From: a virus
IMG/VR virus record: IMGVR_UViG_3300044643_000367
Span: 1-28,656 of that record
Reading direction: 5' to 3' (one strand)
DNA length: 28,656 nt
Positions within the stretch are counted from its first letter, which is position 1, and the number at the start of each line of letters is the position of its first letter. A program made the translations under genes and the position numbers. Below the pieces are notes generated by a model. That model was not told the origin of the DNA and did no database searches. It worked only from the letters and a program-made list of their open reading frames with translations. Positions 1 through 10,418 of the stretch are shown here, in pieces.

Positions 1-1
1 T

Positions 2-3000
2 GCTATCAACCCTATTACAAAAGAAAGCATAGTTGAGTTCCCGATAGAAGGTCTTAGAAGACAGCAGTACATCGCTCCTAAGTATAAGAACGAGGCTACT
101 CTATCTACTCAGTTGGTTAAGATTCTATTCTCTAACTTCTATGAGGATGGTCAACTAGCCGGTGAGTATGCAGGTAATTCTGTTATTGGTCAAAAGATAG
201 AGAGAGCAAGACAAGCATTCATCAATAACTTGAATGTGGTTGTTGAAGCAGAGAAAGCCAAAATCTATACTAGGATTGGTGCAGAGATGAAGGACGGTAA
301 ACTTGTCAGCTTTGATACAGAGATGTTTGCTGATTGGATTACTTCTGAATTTGATAAGAAAGATATTCCACAGGCAGTTTATGACTATCTGTTGGTAGAG
401 AATAACCGTTTTGTATTCTCATTGGACGTGGCGCCACAACGTGCTTTGTTTGAAAGTGTACTCTCTAGTGCATTGAGCAAACGTGTAGTTCGTCCTAAGA
501 TGTTTGGTGAGGCATACATTCAGTTGGCTTCTAGTGGTTTCAACAAGACCAATACTAGATATACTAAGCCAACAGATGCTGATGTAGCAAAATACGGTGT
601 AGGTGGTTTGCGTGACTATGGTCGCATAGTTAACGGTAAACATCAACCGGCAGATATTAAGCTTGCCTTTAATCCTAAGAAGCATGCTCCTTTACTTAAC
701 TTGTCTTACAACGGAGAAGTAATAGGAACTCTAGATAGATTGAATGAAGCCTTGATGGACGATAATTGGGTAGAGCAAAACTCTGCAAAGATTACTATCG
801 TAGGTGTTCGTATTCCTGTACAGGCTTTGAACTCTATGGAGTTTTTGCGTGTACGTGAGTTCTTACCTGAGAAGGCCGGTCCGATTATCATTGTGCCTCC
901 CTCGATTGTAACCAAGTCAGGATCGGATTTTGATATAGATAAGTTGTTCATGTACGAGCCAGAGATGGACGACGAGGGCAATCTTATCCTAACTAACAAA
1001 GAGTTCCAAGCTAATCCTGCTGCTGTTTATGAGTTTATTAAATTCAGACAAGAGAGCAAAGTAGAATTATCTAGAGCTATCAACGTACTCAAGAACAAGA
1101 AGAAAGAATTTATCGACAGGTTCTCTGCTGATAAAACCATTCAAGATGTAATGAGTTCGTTTATTGCGAATAACAACATGGTGTTTAAGGTTTCCAAGTC
1201 TAAGAAGACAGACAAGGAAGAGTCAGCCATCATGGACAATGCACTTACCCAAGCAATCGTATTGGAGCAAGCATTGGCAGCGCAAACGCAAGACCCTGAA
1301 ATCATTGAGTTAACTAAGACTATTAGTAATCTTAAGAAAATCTACCAGAAGTATGAGAAGTACTCACCTGGAAGAATTAAATCAGGTTCCTCTAACGAAG
1401 TAATTGCTGCTATCTCTGATGTTCTTTCTGAGCCATCTGTGATGAGTACTTTCTTGAAGCCTACTGACTCTCCTATTTTGAAAGGATTGGCTAAGTATTA
1501 CGATGATAAGTATCGTATGGGTACCGGTAAGATTAAATCATCTAGGATGTTTACTCCTAGTGTATCTCTACAGATCTTTAGAGAGAATGCTACCGGTAAA
1601 AAATCTTTGGGTATTGATGCTAAGACAAACGCTTTGCATAAACTCTACCAGCAAGTAGGTTTGCGTTACACTGAAGAGTTCTTCTTGAACAACTTCTTGA
1701 TGCGTACCAACAAAGATGCCAATGGTATTGTACTTGGTGGTTTATATGAGGCTAATAACCCATACAGGGAAGGCGAGAATAAATACTTAATCTCAGATAT
1801 TATTAACGAGTTCATCAATGGACACGTTGACATCGAGAAAGAAGACTGGATTAACTACTTCAACGCAGACAAAGCAAGAACTGCTACTATTCTTCAGATG
1901 GTACTCAACGGTATGCCTATCGAGGATGCTATCTTGCTTGTTAACCAACCTATTGTTCACCACTACTTAAAGAACAGAAACCTCAATCAAACTGCTAGAC
2001 AGTTAGGTTTTTCTGGTAAGCGTATGGGCGACTACCTTAAAGAAGGTTTGACTGCTGTTGGCTTAAAGAGTTATCTTCAGTACGATAATGGTAAACTCTC
2101 TATTCGTAAAACCATTAGAGAGATGATGTCTGATGACTTGTTCAATAAGCATATCAAAAATTTCAATGAAGAAAATTATACACCAACTACCGATACCTCT
2201 AGAAATAGTTATGATCTATTGCTCAGTACTATTGACGAAGGTGACAACCGTGTTAAGGCTATTGCTCAGTTAGCATTCTTAACTCAGTATGCTTTGATTG
2301 AAGAGCAGAACGAAAACTTGCTTAACTTGACTTCAGTTATTGACTTTAACACAGCTTCTTACCGTAACTTGAATGACTTCCATAAAGTAGCACCTGCATT
2401 GCGTGAGGCACAAAACTTCTTTAACAAAGAAGCATTAGATAAGATTGTTTCAAGTAGCGTAGTGTCTCCGTTTAACGTAACGGAAGATGCTATTACTATC
2501 GGTACGCAAGTGTTTGATGTAATAGGAAGCAAAGAGTATCAAGAGTTCTTGAATCTTTACATTGATCAGTATGGTAAGTTCTGGGATCCGGACACTACTG
2601 TAACTGAAGTAAACAACTTGAATAGTGCTGTTATGCATGCATTCATTCAGAAGTTTACTGAACTGAGTGGCGTAGATTACTACCAAGAGTACGGACCTAA
2701 GTCTAAATACTTGACTAAGGGTGCTCAAGGTAACTTGGCAAGTCAATACAATAAACTGTTCAAGCAGTTTGCAAAGTACGATACTAACCTTGCTTCTTTT
2801 GCACGTAGGAATCTATTCTTAAAGAATTTTAGAAAGCAAGACGTAGAAGGAACTAACAAGTTCTATATAGCGATGCAGACTAACGAGCGTGATCCTGTTA
2901 CTGTCGATGCTATTCAGAAATCATTTGAAGATGGCTTAAACTATAACTACTCTCAATCTATTGAGGTTAACGGCCAAACAATTGACTTGAACGAATCTGT

Positions 3001-4135
3001 AAGACAGTTCTTCCAGGACGTAGCAAATGCTACAATACTCGGACAAGGTTTTGCCATTAAGTTCCGTAGTATCCAACCTTATCTTCCTGTAAACTCCTTG
3101 GAGTCTTTGTGGGGAGCTGTAGAAGAACTTAGAGATATTAAAGGCAAGTTGTTTGCGGACGAGTCTGAATTTACCGACGAACAAAAGGCAGAGTCTAAAC
3201 AAGGTCGTATTAACTTCTTGTCTTTCTTGAATCAGGTAATGAAGATACATGCTAAGCAAGCCTTCTCACCTGCCAGTAAATCACTTAACCGATTAAAGTA
3301 TTTCCCTGATTACTTGAGAGAGTCTGTAGCTAAAGGTATAGTTATAACTCCTAAAGCCAAAGGGATTGCTGCAATGCTTGTACCTAACACTACTGAGGCT
3401 AAGCTTAAGTCTAAGTTTCCTGTCAAGTTCGAAGGTAAAGAGTACTCAGATGTTATGGCTGCGTTTAACGCCAACAAACTTCCTTTCATTATTGAGGGAC
3501 GTAGGGAGAACGCTTCTATCTTGAGTGAGTTAATGACTAGCATTTTGACCGAGCGTTTCCGTCAGTATCCACGTATGTTTGGTCTTATCTCTGACTTAGG
3601 CGGTGTTGCCCTGCTTGAGATGAGTATCTACAAAGGCATGGGTTACGAGTGGCGTACAAGCACAACTAGTCCCGGTAACTACATCAAGTCCCTAATCAAT
3701 GCTTACAACAACGTAGAGGCTGAGTTGACTCCTATTTGGGAACAAATGCAGGCAGACAAAGCACAGGCTATGACAGAGGAAGATATGCCAGACACATCAC
3801 TTGATGATCAAGCTTACCTAGACTACCTCAATAAACAAGGAGGAGAAGAGTTCTCAGGTCCATTCATTGCTATTGAAGATGATGGTTCTATGGACTTGGA
3901 AGATACCGGTCTTAAGTTAAAGACACCTGCTGTTGTAGAAGAACCTATGTACGATACGGGTATGATAGATAAAAGTAATAACGAGATTAAGTTAAAGTAT
4001 AGTGAGGTCACTCCAGCTAGGTTAAGAGAACTTATGCCACAAGCATCTGAGGAAAAATTAAACTTTATTGTTGCTAACATCCAACAACAGATGAGAGACC
4101 AGAACCCAGGATTTGACTTTACAAGTACTTGTTAA
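2..4135 (+). CDS. Virion DNA-dependent RNA polymerase, crAss-like type (5' end outside window)
   Basis: C-terminal 1377 residues of a giant protein. The frame is open to the first base of the window, so the TTG at 113 is not the true start. The key feature is the DFDID motif at 926-940 (residues 309-313 of the visible part). It matches the DFDxD metal-binding signature of multisubunit-type RNA polymerases and of the crAss-like phage phi14:2 virion polymerase, a 2180-residue enzyme injected with the DNA to transcribe early genes. About 1060 residues follow the motif, ending in an acidic tail (residues about 1250-1320). The part expected to hold the other double-psi barrel lies upstream of the window. 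The gene is followed 21 nt later by another giant gene, as is usual in crAss-like genomes. Predicted role: packaged in the virion and used to transcribe the early (- strand) genes. The polymerase call is firm on motif, size and context; the domain layout beyond the motif was not determined. Confidence 0.85.
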   Translation, partial: AINPITKESIVEFPIEGLRRQQYIAPKYKNEATLSTQLVKILFSNFYEDGQLAGEYAGNSVIGQKIERARQAFINNLNVVVEAEKAKIYTRIGAEMKDGKLVSFDTEMFADWITSEFDKKDIPQAVYDYLLVENNRFVFSLDVAPQRALFESVLSSALSKRVVRPKMFGEAYIQLASSGFNKTNTRYTKPTDADVAKYGVGGLRDYGRIVNGKHQPADIKLAFNPKKHAPLLNLSYNGEVIGTLDRLNEALMDDNWVEQNSAKITIVGVRIPVQALNSMEFLRVREFLPEKAGPIIIVPPSIVTKSGSDFDIDKLFMYEPEMDDEGNLILTNKEFQANPAAVYEFIKFRQESKVELSRAINVLKNKKKEFIDRFSADKTIQDVMSSFIANNNMVFKVSKSKKTDKEESAIMDNALTQAIVLEQALAAQTQDPEIIELTKTISNLKKIYQKYEKYSPGRIKSGSSNEVIAAISDVLSEPSVMSTFLKPTDSPILKGLAKYYDDKYRMGTGKIKSSRMFTPSVSLQIFRENATGKKSLGIDAKTNALHKLYQQVGLRYTEEFFLNNFLMRTNKDANGIVLGGLYEANNPYREGENKYLISDIINEFINGHVDIEKEDWINYFNADKARTATILQMVLNGMPIEDAILLVNQPIVHHYLKNRNLNQTARQLGFSGKRMGDYLKEGLTAVGLKSYLQYDNGKLSIRKTIREMMSDDLFNKHIKNFNEENYTPTTDTSRNSYDLLLSTIDEGDNRVKAIAQLAFLTQYALIEEQNENLLNLTSVIDFNTASYRNLNDFHKVAPALREAQNFFNKEALDKIVSSSVVSPFNVTEDAITIGTQVFDVIGSKEYQEFLNLYIDQYGKFWDPDTTVTEVNNLNSAVMHAFIQKFTELSGVDYYQEYGPKSKYLTKGAQGNLASQYNKLFKQFAKYDTNLASFARRNLFLKNFRKQDVEGTNKFYIAMQTNERDPVTVDAIQKSFEDGLNYNYSQSIEVNGQTIDLNESVRQFFQDVANATILGQGFAIKFRSIQPYLPVNSLESLWGAVEELRDIKGKLFADESEFTDEQKAESKQGRINFLSFLNQVMKIHAKQAFSPASKSLNRLKYFPDYLRESVAKGIVITPKAKGIAAMLVPNTTEAKLKSKFPVKFEGKEYSDVMAAFNANKLPFIIEGRRENASILSELMTSILTERFRQYPRMFGLISDLGGVALLEMSIYKGMGYEWRTSTTSPGNYIKSLINAYNNVEAELTPIWEQMQADKAQAMTEEDMPDTSLDDQAYLDYLNKQGGEEFSGPFIAIEDDGSMDLEDTGLKLKTPAVVEEPMYDTGMIDKSNNEIKLKYSEVTPARLRELMPQASEEKLNFIVANIQQQMRDQNPGFDFTSTC

Positions 4136-4148
4136 TAGATTATATTTG
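4113..4148 (+). promoter_or_regulatory. Probable Bacteroidota-type promoter before the 1960-residue gene
   Basis: TATATTTG at 4141-4148 matches the Bacteroidota -7 consensus TAnnTTTG and ends 8 nt before the ATG at 4157. The nearest upstream TTG (4113-4115) gives a 25-nt spacer, longer than the usual 17-23, so the -33 element is weak. A perfect 12-bp palindrome, ACAAGTACTTGT (4121-4132), lies in the spacer, overlapping the 3' end of the polymerase gene. A start so close to the -7 box implies a very short or absent leader. Confidence 0.5.
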
Positions 4149-4156
4149 TAAATAAC

Positions 4157-7100
4157 ATGGCTAGACATTGCACATTAGATTTTCATAATCCTGTAACAGG
4201 GAAAGAGCATCACTCTCTTTTGGGTTATGTCTTGAACCAATACGGTGTACCTAAGGAACAGGTACAATCTATTCTTGATAAGGGCTTTTCTTACATAGTA
4301 AGTAACGGAGTTAAGTCTTGGGGTAAAAATAGAACTGAGAGTCCTTTCATTGAACCAAGCATAGAAGAATTACTAGCTTTAACCAAAGCAAATACTTCTC
4401 CTGGATTAATTAGTTACGTATCCAAAGTACAGAATTTTTACGACAGTAAGAACTTATCAATAGATACTAAGCTAAACATTAATCAGTTACACAGAATTAT
4501 TCAAGGTGCCAATGATTTGAACATTGCTCTTGAGTACGAGGTAACTAATCCTGATGCTCCAATAGAAGAACAGACTTACCGTGTGTATCCTATGGAAGAG
4601 TCTGAAGAGAATATGTTAGTAACAAACAATGCTTTGTTCAAACAGATTGATTCTTACTACGCTGCCTTAGGAAAGACTCGCCTAGTGGATAAGATGTCTA
4701 AGTATTTAGATTTAGGCAATCCTAGCATCTACAACACTATGCGTAAGATTCTTAACGATGATACAACTACGCAGTATGAAAGAGATTTGTTAAACACTTT
4801 GCTTGGTGTACTTGACTTAAACCCGTCTATCAAATTAAACTTAAGTTACGACTTAGCTATATCTAAAGAAGCCGGAGAAGTTACTTTTCCTGCAGGTGTG
4901 TATGATCTGAAAACAAACACCATTAGTATTTATTTATACCCTGCTCACAATCTAAATGACGAGGACTTTAAGCGTTTGTTGATTCACGAAACAATACACG
5001 CAGTTATTGCTTCTACCTTAGAAAACCCTCAGACCACTGCGGAGAAAGTATTTGTTTCTGAGATTGGTAGAATATGGGCGTACTACAAACAAAAGTACAG
5101 TGACGTAGAACCTATAGGTGATTTTTATGGTCTAAGAGATCAGCATGAGTTTGTTTCTGAGTTTCTGACTAATCCTACCTTTAGGGCTAGTTTAGAGGAA
5201 GCAGCTCCAGAAGTACACGGTAGTACGTTTCAATCTATAATTAACTTTTTCAAGAAGTTACTTGGAACCTACTTTGCTAAGTACAACAAACAAGTATCTG
5301 AGGATTACGTACAAGACTTGATTGAGAATATGTTTGAGACTATTCTTAACAATCAACAGTTAAACACCTCTTTGGTTTACACAGGTAACCAGGCTTTCAA
5401 CTCTGAAGGTAACAGCAAGAACTACAAACAGTTTTTGGAAAGTATGCCGGGAGTATCAGGTCGTGAGGTAGAAATCTTTTACGAAAGACTACGTGAGTTC
5501 TTAGAGAGTGACTCAGTCAATTGGAATACCGTACTACAGAATGCTCGTCAAAACGGAATCAATGCGTTTAGCCTTGAAGAAGCCCGTGAGACTTTAAATA
5601 ATATTGACCTTACTGACATCCCAGTAACTGATTTGCAGAAGTCATTTGAGAGTTTGGTTGCTCACCTATACGAAACTACTATGTTTCTTAGAGGCGTACA
5701 AGCTAACCTATCAGATGCACAAAGAAACAAGACGCTTAGTCCTAGAGATTTATACTCTCGTTCTTACCACGCTGCTAAGATGGGAGAGTTCTTTAAGGAC
5801 TACATAACTCAGTTTAGAGATACTATGTATCCTAACGGGCAAATACCGCCCGCTAACACTGTGATTGCAAAGTACATGAATAACATCAATGCAATCTCAG
5901 ATAGTATTATTGGTACGCTTAACACTCAAGCAGCAAAAGCTGTAGCAGGTAGACTTGCTGAGGAAATGTTCCCACAAACAAAAGCTATTCGTAAAGGACT
6001 CGAAGAAAACATTCAACGTCTCCAGGATGAGCTGGTTATGTCTACTACTGATAGAACCAAACGTTTACTTAATGCTAAGATTAAAGAAGAGAAAGAGCGT
6101 CTTTCTATCTTGGCTACTCCTGAGAACCTTGAGAAAGCATTACTTGGTACGTTAGATGTAGAAGCTAAATCAAGTACAGGTAAACTTGCATCTCACGTAG
6201 GAGCTATGTTTGAGTCTGCTGCTATCTCAGGTAACCTTGTAAGCGGAACTCTAGACTCATTGATTAATAATCTTTGGTCAAAGTCTACTCAAGAAGCTAT
6301 GCAGTTCCAAGGCCAGATGAAAGTCTTGGCTGACGAACTTTCTGCACACTTAAGTTCTAAAGGAATCAATGCTAATACCGGACTTGACTTCAATAAAGTA
6401 TTTAGCCGGTTCCTGAAAAGAGTAACTGTTCTTGAGATAAAGAACGGAAATCTCGTAGAACGTGAAACCCTTGTACTCCAAAGTAGGATGGATGAAGTTT
6501 CTTACACCAATGATTGGAATCGTAAGAAGGTTAACATCCTTAAACTAGAAAATATTAAGAACCGTACTCCTCAACAAGAACTTGAACTTGAAAATCTCAT
6601 CACTGACTTGACTGACTTTGAAGAGAAACACTTGGAGAGTTATTATACAGACGAGTACCACCGTATTCAGTCTTTGTTATCACCTGTTGCTAAAGCAAGA
6701 AGAGATGACATCATAGACAAGATGCGTAAGATTCAGTTGAGTCCTAATCAAGGAGAGAACTCAGAAGAAGACTTGGATAAGTTGGATGACTTAAAAGCCC
6801 AGCTAGATGCTCTTGAGCAAGAAACTGATGAATACGGTGTGATTAAGTCTGAAGAAGATTTACAAATTGCTCGTAGTATCCGTGAGTGGAAGCAAGAACG
6901 TTCTGCTGCTAACTTGATTAAGTATGAGGTAACTCCTAAGAACAAATTAATCTTCCAAGAACGATACAACATTGTCAAGGAAAACGTCAAACAAACTTTT
7001 TCTGATTTAGAGAATGCCAAACTCGAAGGAGACGCACAACAAGTAATTGTATCTCAAGCTAAATACGATAAGGCTGTTAAAGACCTAGAGTCATTTAAGA

Positions 7101-10039
7101 AAGCCAACGTAGTTAAGAGAATCTCTCCAGAGTTCTATGAGGAACGTGCTGAGATTATAGATGCAATTGCCGCTATCCAATCTAAATACAAGCAAGATGT
7201 TAATGGACGTACTGTATCCGATGTGTACAAAGAACTATTCTCTTTGCTTAAACCTTATAAGAATGTAAATGGTGAGTACGAAGGTTCTAAAGTAATCACT
7301 GAGTTACAGGAATACATAGATGAAACCGGAGCAACAGTTAAAGTTAACATCCCAACTAGGGTAAGGCAACTTCAGTCAGAGATTGAAGACATTCGTCAAG
7401 AACTCTCTGAAGGAGAGCAAGTCGCAAGGGAAGATAAAGATGCTTTGGTTCAACTGTATTCTATGCTTGGCGCCATGCAAGAGCGTACTACCACAGAGGA
7501 CTATGATAAAACTTTGAAAGCTCAATTCAGTGTAGCTCGTCAGGAAGTACTGGCTAAGAACTCACAAGCATTTGTAGGTTTAACTGAATCTGAAGCCAAT
7601 AAGAAGATAATGATTGCCCTCCGTAAGGGAGATTGGTATAAGATGAATCACAGAAAGGTATACGATTATACCTCTCGTAGCTTTATCAATGAACCATTGT
7701 TCCATTGGATGGTAACCTTGCCGAAGAATCCAGCATACATTTCTGAAACAGAACCTTCTTTCCGTTGGTACACAACTACAGTTAATGATGAGAAAGATCC
7801 TGTTACAGGCAGACCTAAGTACATTAACCCGGCTGTAAAAGAATCTCGTAACTCTAAACGAGTTTTGTTAAAGGCTAACAGTACTTACTCTAATTCTGGT
7901 TATGACTCTCTTGACGATACAGAGAAGAGTATCTTGGATAGAATAACTGCTTTGTATGAAGTTCAGCAAAAGGGTTTGCCAAGAAATCTCCGTAAGGGAT
8001 TAGAACTACCATCTGTTCGTAAGTCAGGTCTAGAATCTTTTGGTGACAAGTCATTCAAAGGCATCTGGGATGAAACAAAGAGTGTTTGGCAGAATACCGT
8101 AGACTCTATGTTCGGACGTAATGACGATGATTTGTCTAACGGGGGGGATACCTTGCTTGGTAGAAAAGGAAGCTCTAAAGTAAATCAGTATAAAGATAGA
8201 TTACACTTAAAGTACGTAACGCCTATCGATGCTGATCAAATGACTGTAAACTTCTTTGACTCTATTACTCAGTTTGGTTCCGACTCTATCCGATTCAAAA
8301 ACCTATACAGCAACTTGCCATACATCCTAGGTGCAAGAGATTTGATTAATAAGAACTTGCCAGGTACTGTTACTGCTAAAGTAGTAAACAATCTACTAGA
8401 ACGTAAGATTAATGGTCAGGGTAAGGTAGCAATGACTGACGTAGCTGCTCTTAGAGTTATTGGATACGTTGCAGACAAGACCTTGGGACTAGGTGCAAGC
8501 ATGGCTTTGTCTTTAAACTTACCTTCATCTATTAAGAACTTTCAAGCCGGTACGCTTAACATCTATAACCAACTTGGAAGATTCGGATTAGACAAGAAAG
8601 AAATCCACGCAGCAATGGCTCGTAATGCCGGCCAGTATTGGAACTTGCTTACCTCTCAAATAGAAGAAGGTAAGAACACTCCTTACATTGCTAAGATGAA
8701 ATACTTTAGTGTTATGCCTTCAGATACTTTGTCTGAGGCAGGCAAACAGTTATTCATAACAAACTTAGATAAATCTGCAAAGTACAATCCAATCAAGCAC
8801 TTGACTTTCTTTAGAGAGTTTGGTGAATTTGAAATGCGTAGTGCTGTGGCAGAGGCTATGTCTAAGCAACACCTAGTGAAGCTTAACAATGGAAGCTTTG
8901 TTCCTATCCTGGATGCATATACCGTAGAAGGTAACATGCTTGTACCAAGAGATGATATTGCCGACATGAATGAGTTGGCTTCTCAGGAACAGTACTATCG
9001 TAATAGATTAAACACAGTTAACTCATTAATTCATGGTAACTATGGTGCTATGGATAAAGGTGAATACTCTCGATACAATATGGGTCGAGTAGTTATGTAC
9101 ATGAAAGGTTGGCTTGCAGGTCAGTGGTTGTCAAGGTTTGGTTCTCGTAGAATGGCATACAGTGCCGGTATGGAGTTCCAAGGTATGTACATTACTGTCT
9201 ACCATGCAGCTAAGATGTTGTTTAACACCAGAGGTAATTTTGCAACTACTGGTAAGCTTTTATCCGAAAGAGAAAAAGATGAGTTAGTAGCAGCAGGTTT
9301 AGATACTATGTCAATTGCAGTTGCAATGTTGTTGTCTACTATTGTAGCAAGTGCTTTGTACTCAGACGACGATGATGACCAAGATAACTTAGTTGATTAC
9401 TTCATGCTTTATAATCTTCTTTACTTAGAGGATGAGTTGAGTTCTTTGCATCCTCTTGCAGGTTCCGCATCTATCTACTACTCTCGTGTTGTAAACAACG
9501 TAGACGGTAAAGACTTCTTCACTTACTACTTCAATAAGAACATACTAATGCCTTTTAGAAGTGTGACTGACATAATGAAAACTCTTTACGAGTACAGTCC
9601 TTTGGGTGATGTAGATATGTTTGCTGACTATGTGCCTCGTAGTAGAGCAGGAAGAGTACTTAATCCTAAACGTTACCAAAGAGATCCTTTCCTAGACGGA
9701 CAACCTGAAGTAGTCGCTAGACTAAACAGACTATGGGCAATTAACAACTCAGTAAACTATCTTTACGGAGGACAAGAATTCATGTATCGTAGATACGAAT
9801 ACTCTAACCCTAAGTGGTTTATTCCTTCCTACAAAGGTGACTTACGTTCTGCACGCAAAGGTGTTGATGGCGCCAAGAAAGAAATCAAAGCCATTGAGCA
9901 AGAGATAAGATACGTAGATGACTTGGATACCAAAGCTGTTCTGGAGGAGAAGATTGATAAGTTGCAAAAAGTAATTCAAGATGGTAAGGAACAAGAGGAA
10001 GATTTGAAAGACGAGTACGGCACTATTGATCGTAAATAA
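4157..10039 (+). CDS. Giant virion cargo-like protein with HExxH metallopeptidase motif
   Basis: A 1960-residue protein placed directly after the virion RNA polymerase, where crAss-like phages carry giant proteins thought to be packaged and injected with it. A zincin-type HETIH motif lies at residues 277-281 (4985-4999), within a compact domain of about residues 230-345. A downstream HEFVSEF stretch near residue 332 could supply the third zinc ligand. This resembles the small metallopeptidase domains found in phage polyvalent proteins. Long charged helical and coiled-coil stretches fill about residues 600-1150 and 1895-1960. Two hydrophobic segments stand out, near residues 1440-1470 and 1711-1732, the second followed directly by a run of five Asp. 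A run of seven G at 8141-8147 does not break the frame. The protease could process itself, the polymerase or a host target; that is inference. No other domain was recognised. Confidence 0.65.
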   Translation: MARHCTLDFHNPVTGKEHHSLLGYVLNQYGVPKEQVQSILDKGFSYIVSNGVKSWGKNRTESPFIEPSIEELLALTKANTSPGLISYVSKVQNFYDSKNLSIDTKLNINQLHRIIQGANDLNIALEYEVTNPDAPIEEQTYRVYPMEESEENMLVTNNALFKQIDSYYAALGKTRLVDKMSKYLDLGNPSIYNTMRKILNDDTTTQYERDLLNTLLGVLDLNPSIKLNLSYDLAISKEAGEVTFPAGVYDLKTNTISIYLYPAHNLNDEDFKRLLIHETIHAVIASTLENPQTTAEKVFVSEIGRIWAYYKQKYSDVEPIGDFYGLRDQHEFVSEFLTNPTFRASLEEAAPEVHGSTFQSIINFFKKLLGTYFAKYNKQVSEDYVQDLIENMFETILNNQQLNTSLVYTGNQAFNSEGNSKNYKQFLESMPGVSGREVEIFYERLREFLESDSVNWNTVLQNARQNGINAFSLEEARETLNNIDLTDIPVTDLQKSFESLVAHLYETTMFLRGVQANLSDAQRNKTLSPRDLYSRSYHAAKMGEFFKDYITQFRDTMYPNGQIPPANTVIAKYMNNINAISDSIIGTLNTQAAKAVAGRLAEEMFPQTKAIRKGLEENIQRLQDELVMSTTDRTKRLLNAKIKEEKERLSILATPENLEKALLGTLDVEAKSSTGKLASHVGAMFESAAISGNLVSGTLDSLINNLWSKSTQEAMQFQGQMKVLADELSAHLSSKGINANTGLDFNKVFSRFLKRVTVLEIKNGNLVERETLVLQSRMDEVSYTNDWNRKKVNILKLENIKNRTPQQELELENLITDLTDFEEKHLESYYTDEYHRIQSLLSPVAKARRDDIIDKMRKIQLSPNQGENSEEDLDKLDDLKAQLDALEQETDEYGVIKSEEDLQIARSIREWKQERSAANLIKYEVTPKNKLIFQERYNIVKENVKQTFSDLENAKLEGDAQQVIVSQAKYDKAVKDLESFKKANVVKRISPEFYEERAEIIDAIAAIQSKYKQDVNGRTVSDVYKELFSLLKPYKNVNGEYEGSKVITELQEYIDETGATVKVNIPTRVRQLQSEIEDIRQELSEGEQVAREDKDALVQLYSMLGAMQERTTTEDYDKTLKAQFSVARQEVLAKNSQAFVGLTESEANKKIMIALRKGDWYKMNHRKVYDYTSRSFINEPLFHWMVTLPKNPAYISETEPSFRWYTTTVNDEKDPVTGRPKYINPAVKESRNSKRVLLKANSTYSNSGYDSLDDTEKSILDRITALYEVQQKGLPRNLRKGLELPSVRKSGLESFGDKSFKGIWDETKSVWQNTVDSMFGRNDDDLSNGGDTLLGRKGSSKVNQYKDRLHLKYVTPIDADQMTVNFFDSITQFGSDSIRFKNLYSNLPYILGARDLINKNLPGTVTAKVVNNLLERKINGQGKVAMTDVAALRVIGYVADKTLGLGASMALSLNLPSSIKNFQAGTLNIYNQLGRFGLDKKEIHAAMARNAGQYWNLLTSQIEEGKNTPYIAKMKYFSVMPSDTLSEAGKQLFITNLDKSAKYNPIKHLTFFREFGEFEMRSAVAEAMSKQHLVKLNNGSFVPILDAYTVEGNMLVPRDDIADMNELASQEQYYRNRLNTVNSLIHGNYGAMDKGEYSRYNMGRVVMYMKGWLAGQWLSRFGSRRMAYSAGMEFQGMYITVYHAAKMLFNTRGNFATTGKLLSEREKDELVAAGLDTMSIAVAMLLSTIVASALYSDDDDDQDNLVDYFMLYNLLYLEDELSSLHPLAGSASIYYSRVVNNVDGKDFFTYYFNKNILMPFRSVTDIMKTLYEYSPLGDVDMFADYVPRSRAGRVLNPKRYQRDPFLDGQPEVVARLNRLWAINNSVNYLYGGQEFMYRRYEYSNPKWFIPSYKGDLRSARKGVDGAKKEIKAIEQEIRYVDDLDTKAVLEEKIDKLQKVIQDGKEQEEDLKDEYGTIDRK

Positions 10040-10041
10040 TC

Positions 10042-10071
10042 TTGATTTATTTCTAAATAAACATAACTTTG
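10042..10071 (+). promoter_or_regulatory. Promoter of the tail-lysis-two-component operon
   Basis: TTG at 10042-10044, a 19-nt spacer and TAACTTTG at 10064-10071 match the Bacteroidota housekeeping promoter (TTG-N17-23-TAnnTTTG) with ideal spacing. It lies in the 70-nt gap between two genes, 38 nt before the ATG at 10110. The spacer holds a perfect inverted repeat, TTTATTT-CT-AAATAAA (10046-10061), which could be an operator or chance in AT-rich DNA. No further promoter of this quality is visible before 15124, so it probably drives everything from 10110 to about 15121. Confidence 0.75.
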
Positions 10072-10109
10072 TAATATCGGACGCAAGTCGGTTTTAATAA
10101 CGAAACAAA

Positions 10110-10418
10110 ATGGATGCATCACAACAATCAAACGAACAAGCACGTCGTCTTAGGATGATTGCTTCTAACTCAGGTTTAGCTGTAGGTTCTGGAGGCTTTA
10201 AACGCCACGGAATAGAAACTGTAACTACTGTAAGATACAGTGCTTTAGTAGTACAAGAAGACACAGTATTTACTGAATTTAAGGTTAACGGTATTTCTTT
10301 ACTATCTGCTAATGGAATGTCAGGAGTAACCTTCAAGCAAGGTGCTTTTCTTTCTGCAGAAGCTGGATTTATTACAGACTTTACTACCACTAGCGGTAGT
10401 GTAATTGCCTATAAGTAA
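10110..10418 (+). CDS. Small beta-rich probable virion protein
   Basis: 102 residues, first gene of the operon behind the 10064 promoter. The N-terminal 35 residues are polar and Gly/Ser-rich; the rest alternates hydrophobic and polar residues with many Thr, Val and Gly, suggesting a beta-sandwich or barrel. It ends with an SGSVIAYK stretch like those of small phage structural or fibre-associated proteins. There is no signal peptide or membrane segment. Its stop codon shares one base with the next start (TAATG), so it is probably translationally coupled to the adhesin-like protein. A virion decoration or fibre-base role fits the context but is not proven. The start is the first in-frame ATG after an A-rich leader. 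Confidence 0.5.
   Translation: MDASQQSNEQARRLRMIASNSGLAVGSGGFKRHGIETVTTVRYSALVVQEDTVFTEFKVNGISLLSANGMSGVTFKQGAFLSAEAGFITDFTTTSGSVIAYK

Noticed and set aside
5955-6155. 66-codon frame inside the 1960-residue gene
   Set aside because: Wholly contained in a strong gene, basic and low in motif content, with no sign of independent initiation.
10076-10100. Short GAC-GCAA-GTC hairpin followed by TTTT after the 10064 promoter
   Set aside because: Only 3 uninterrupted base pairs; too weak to call a terminator or riboswitch.
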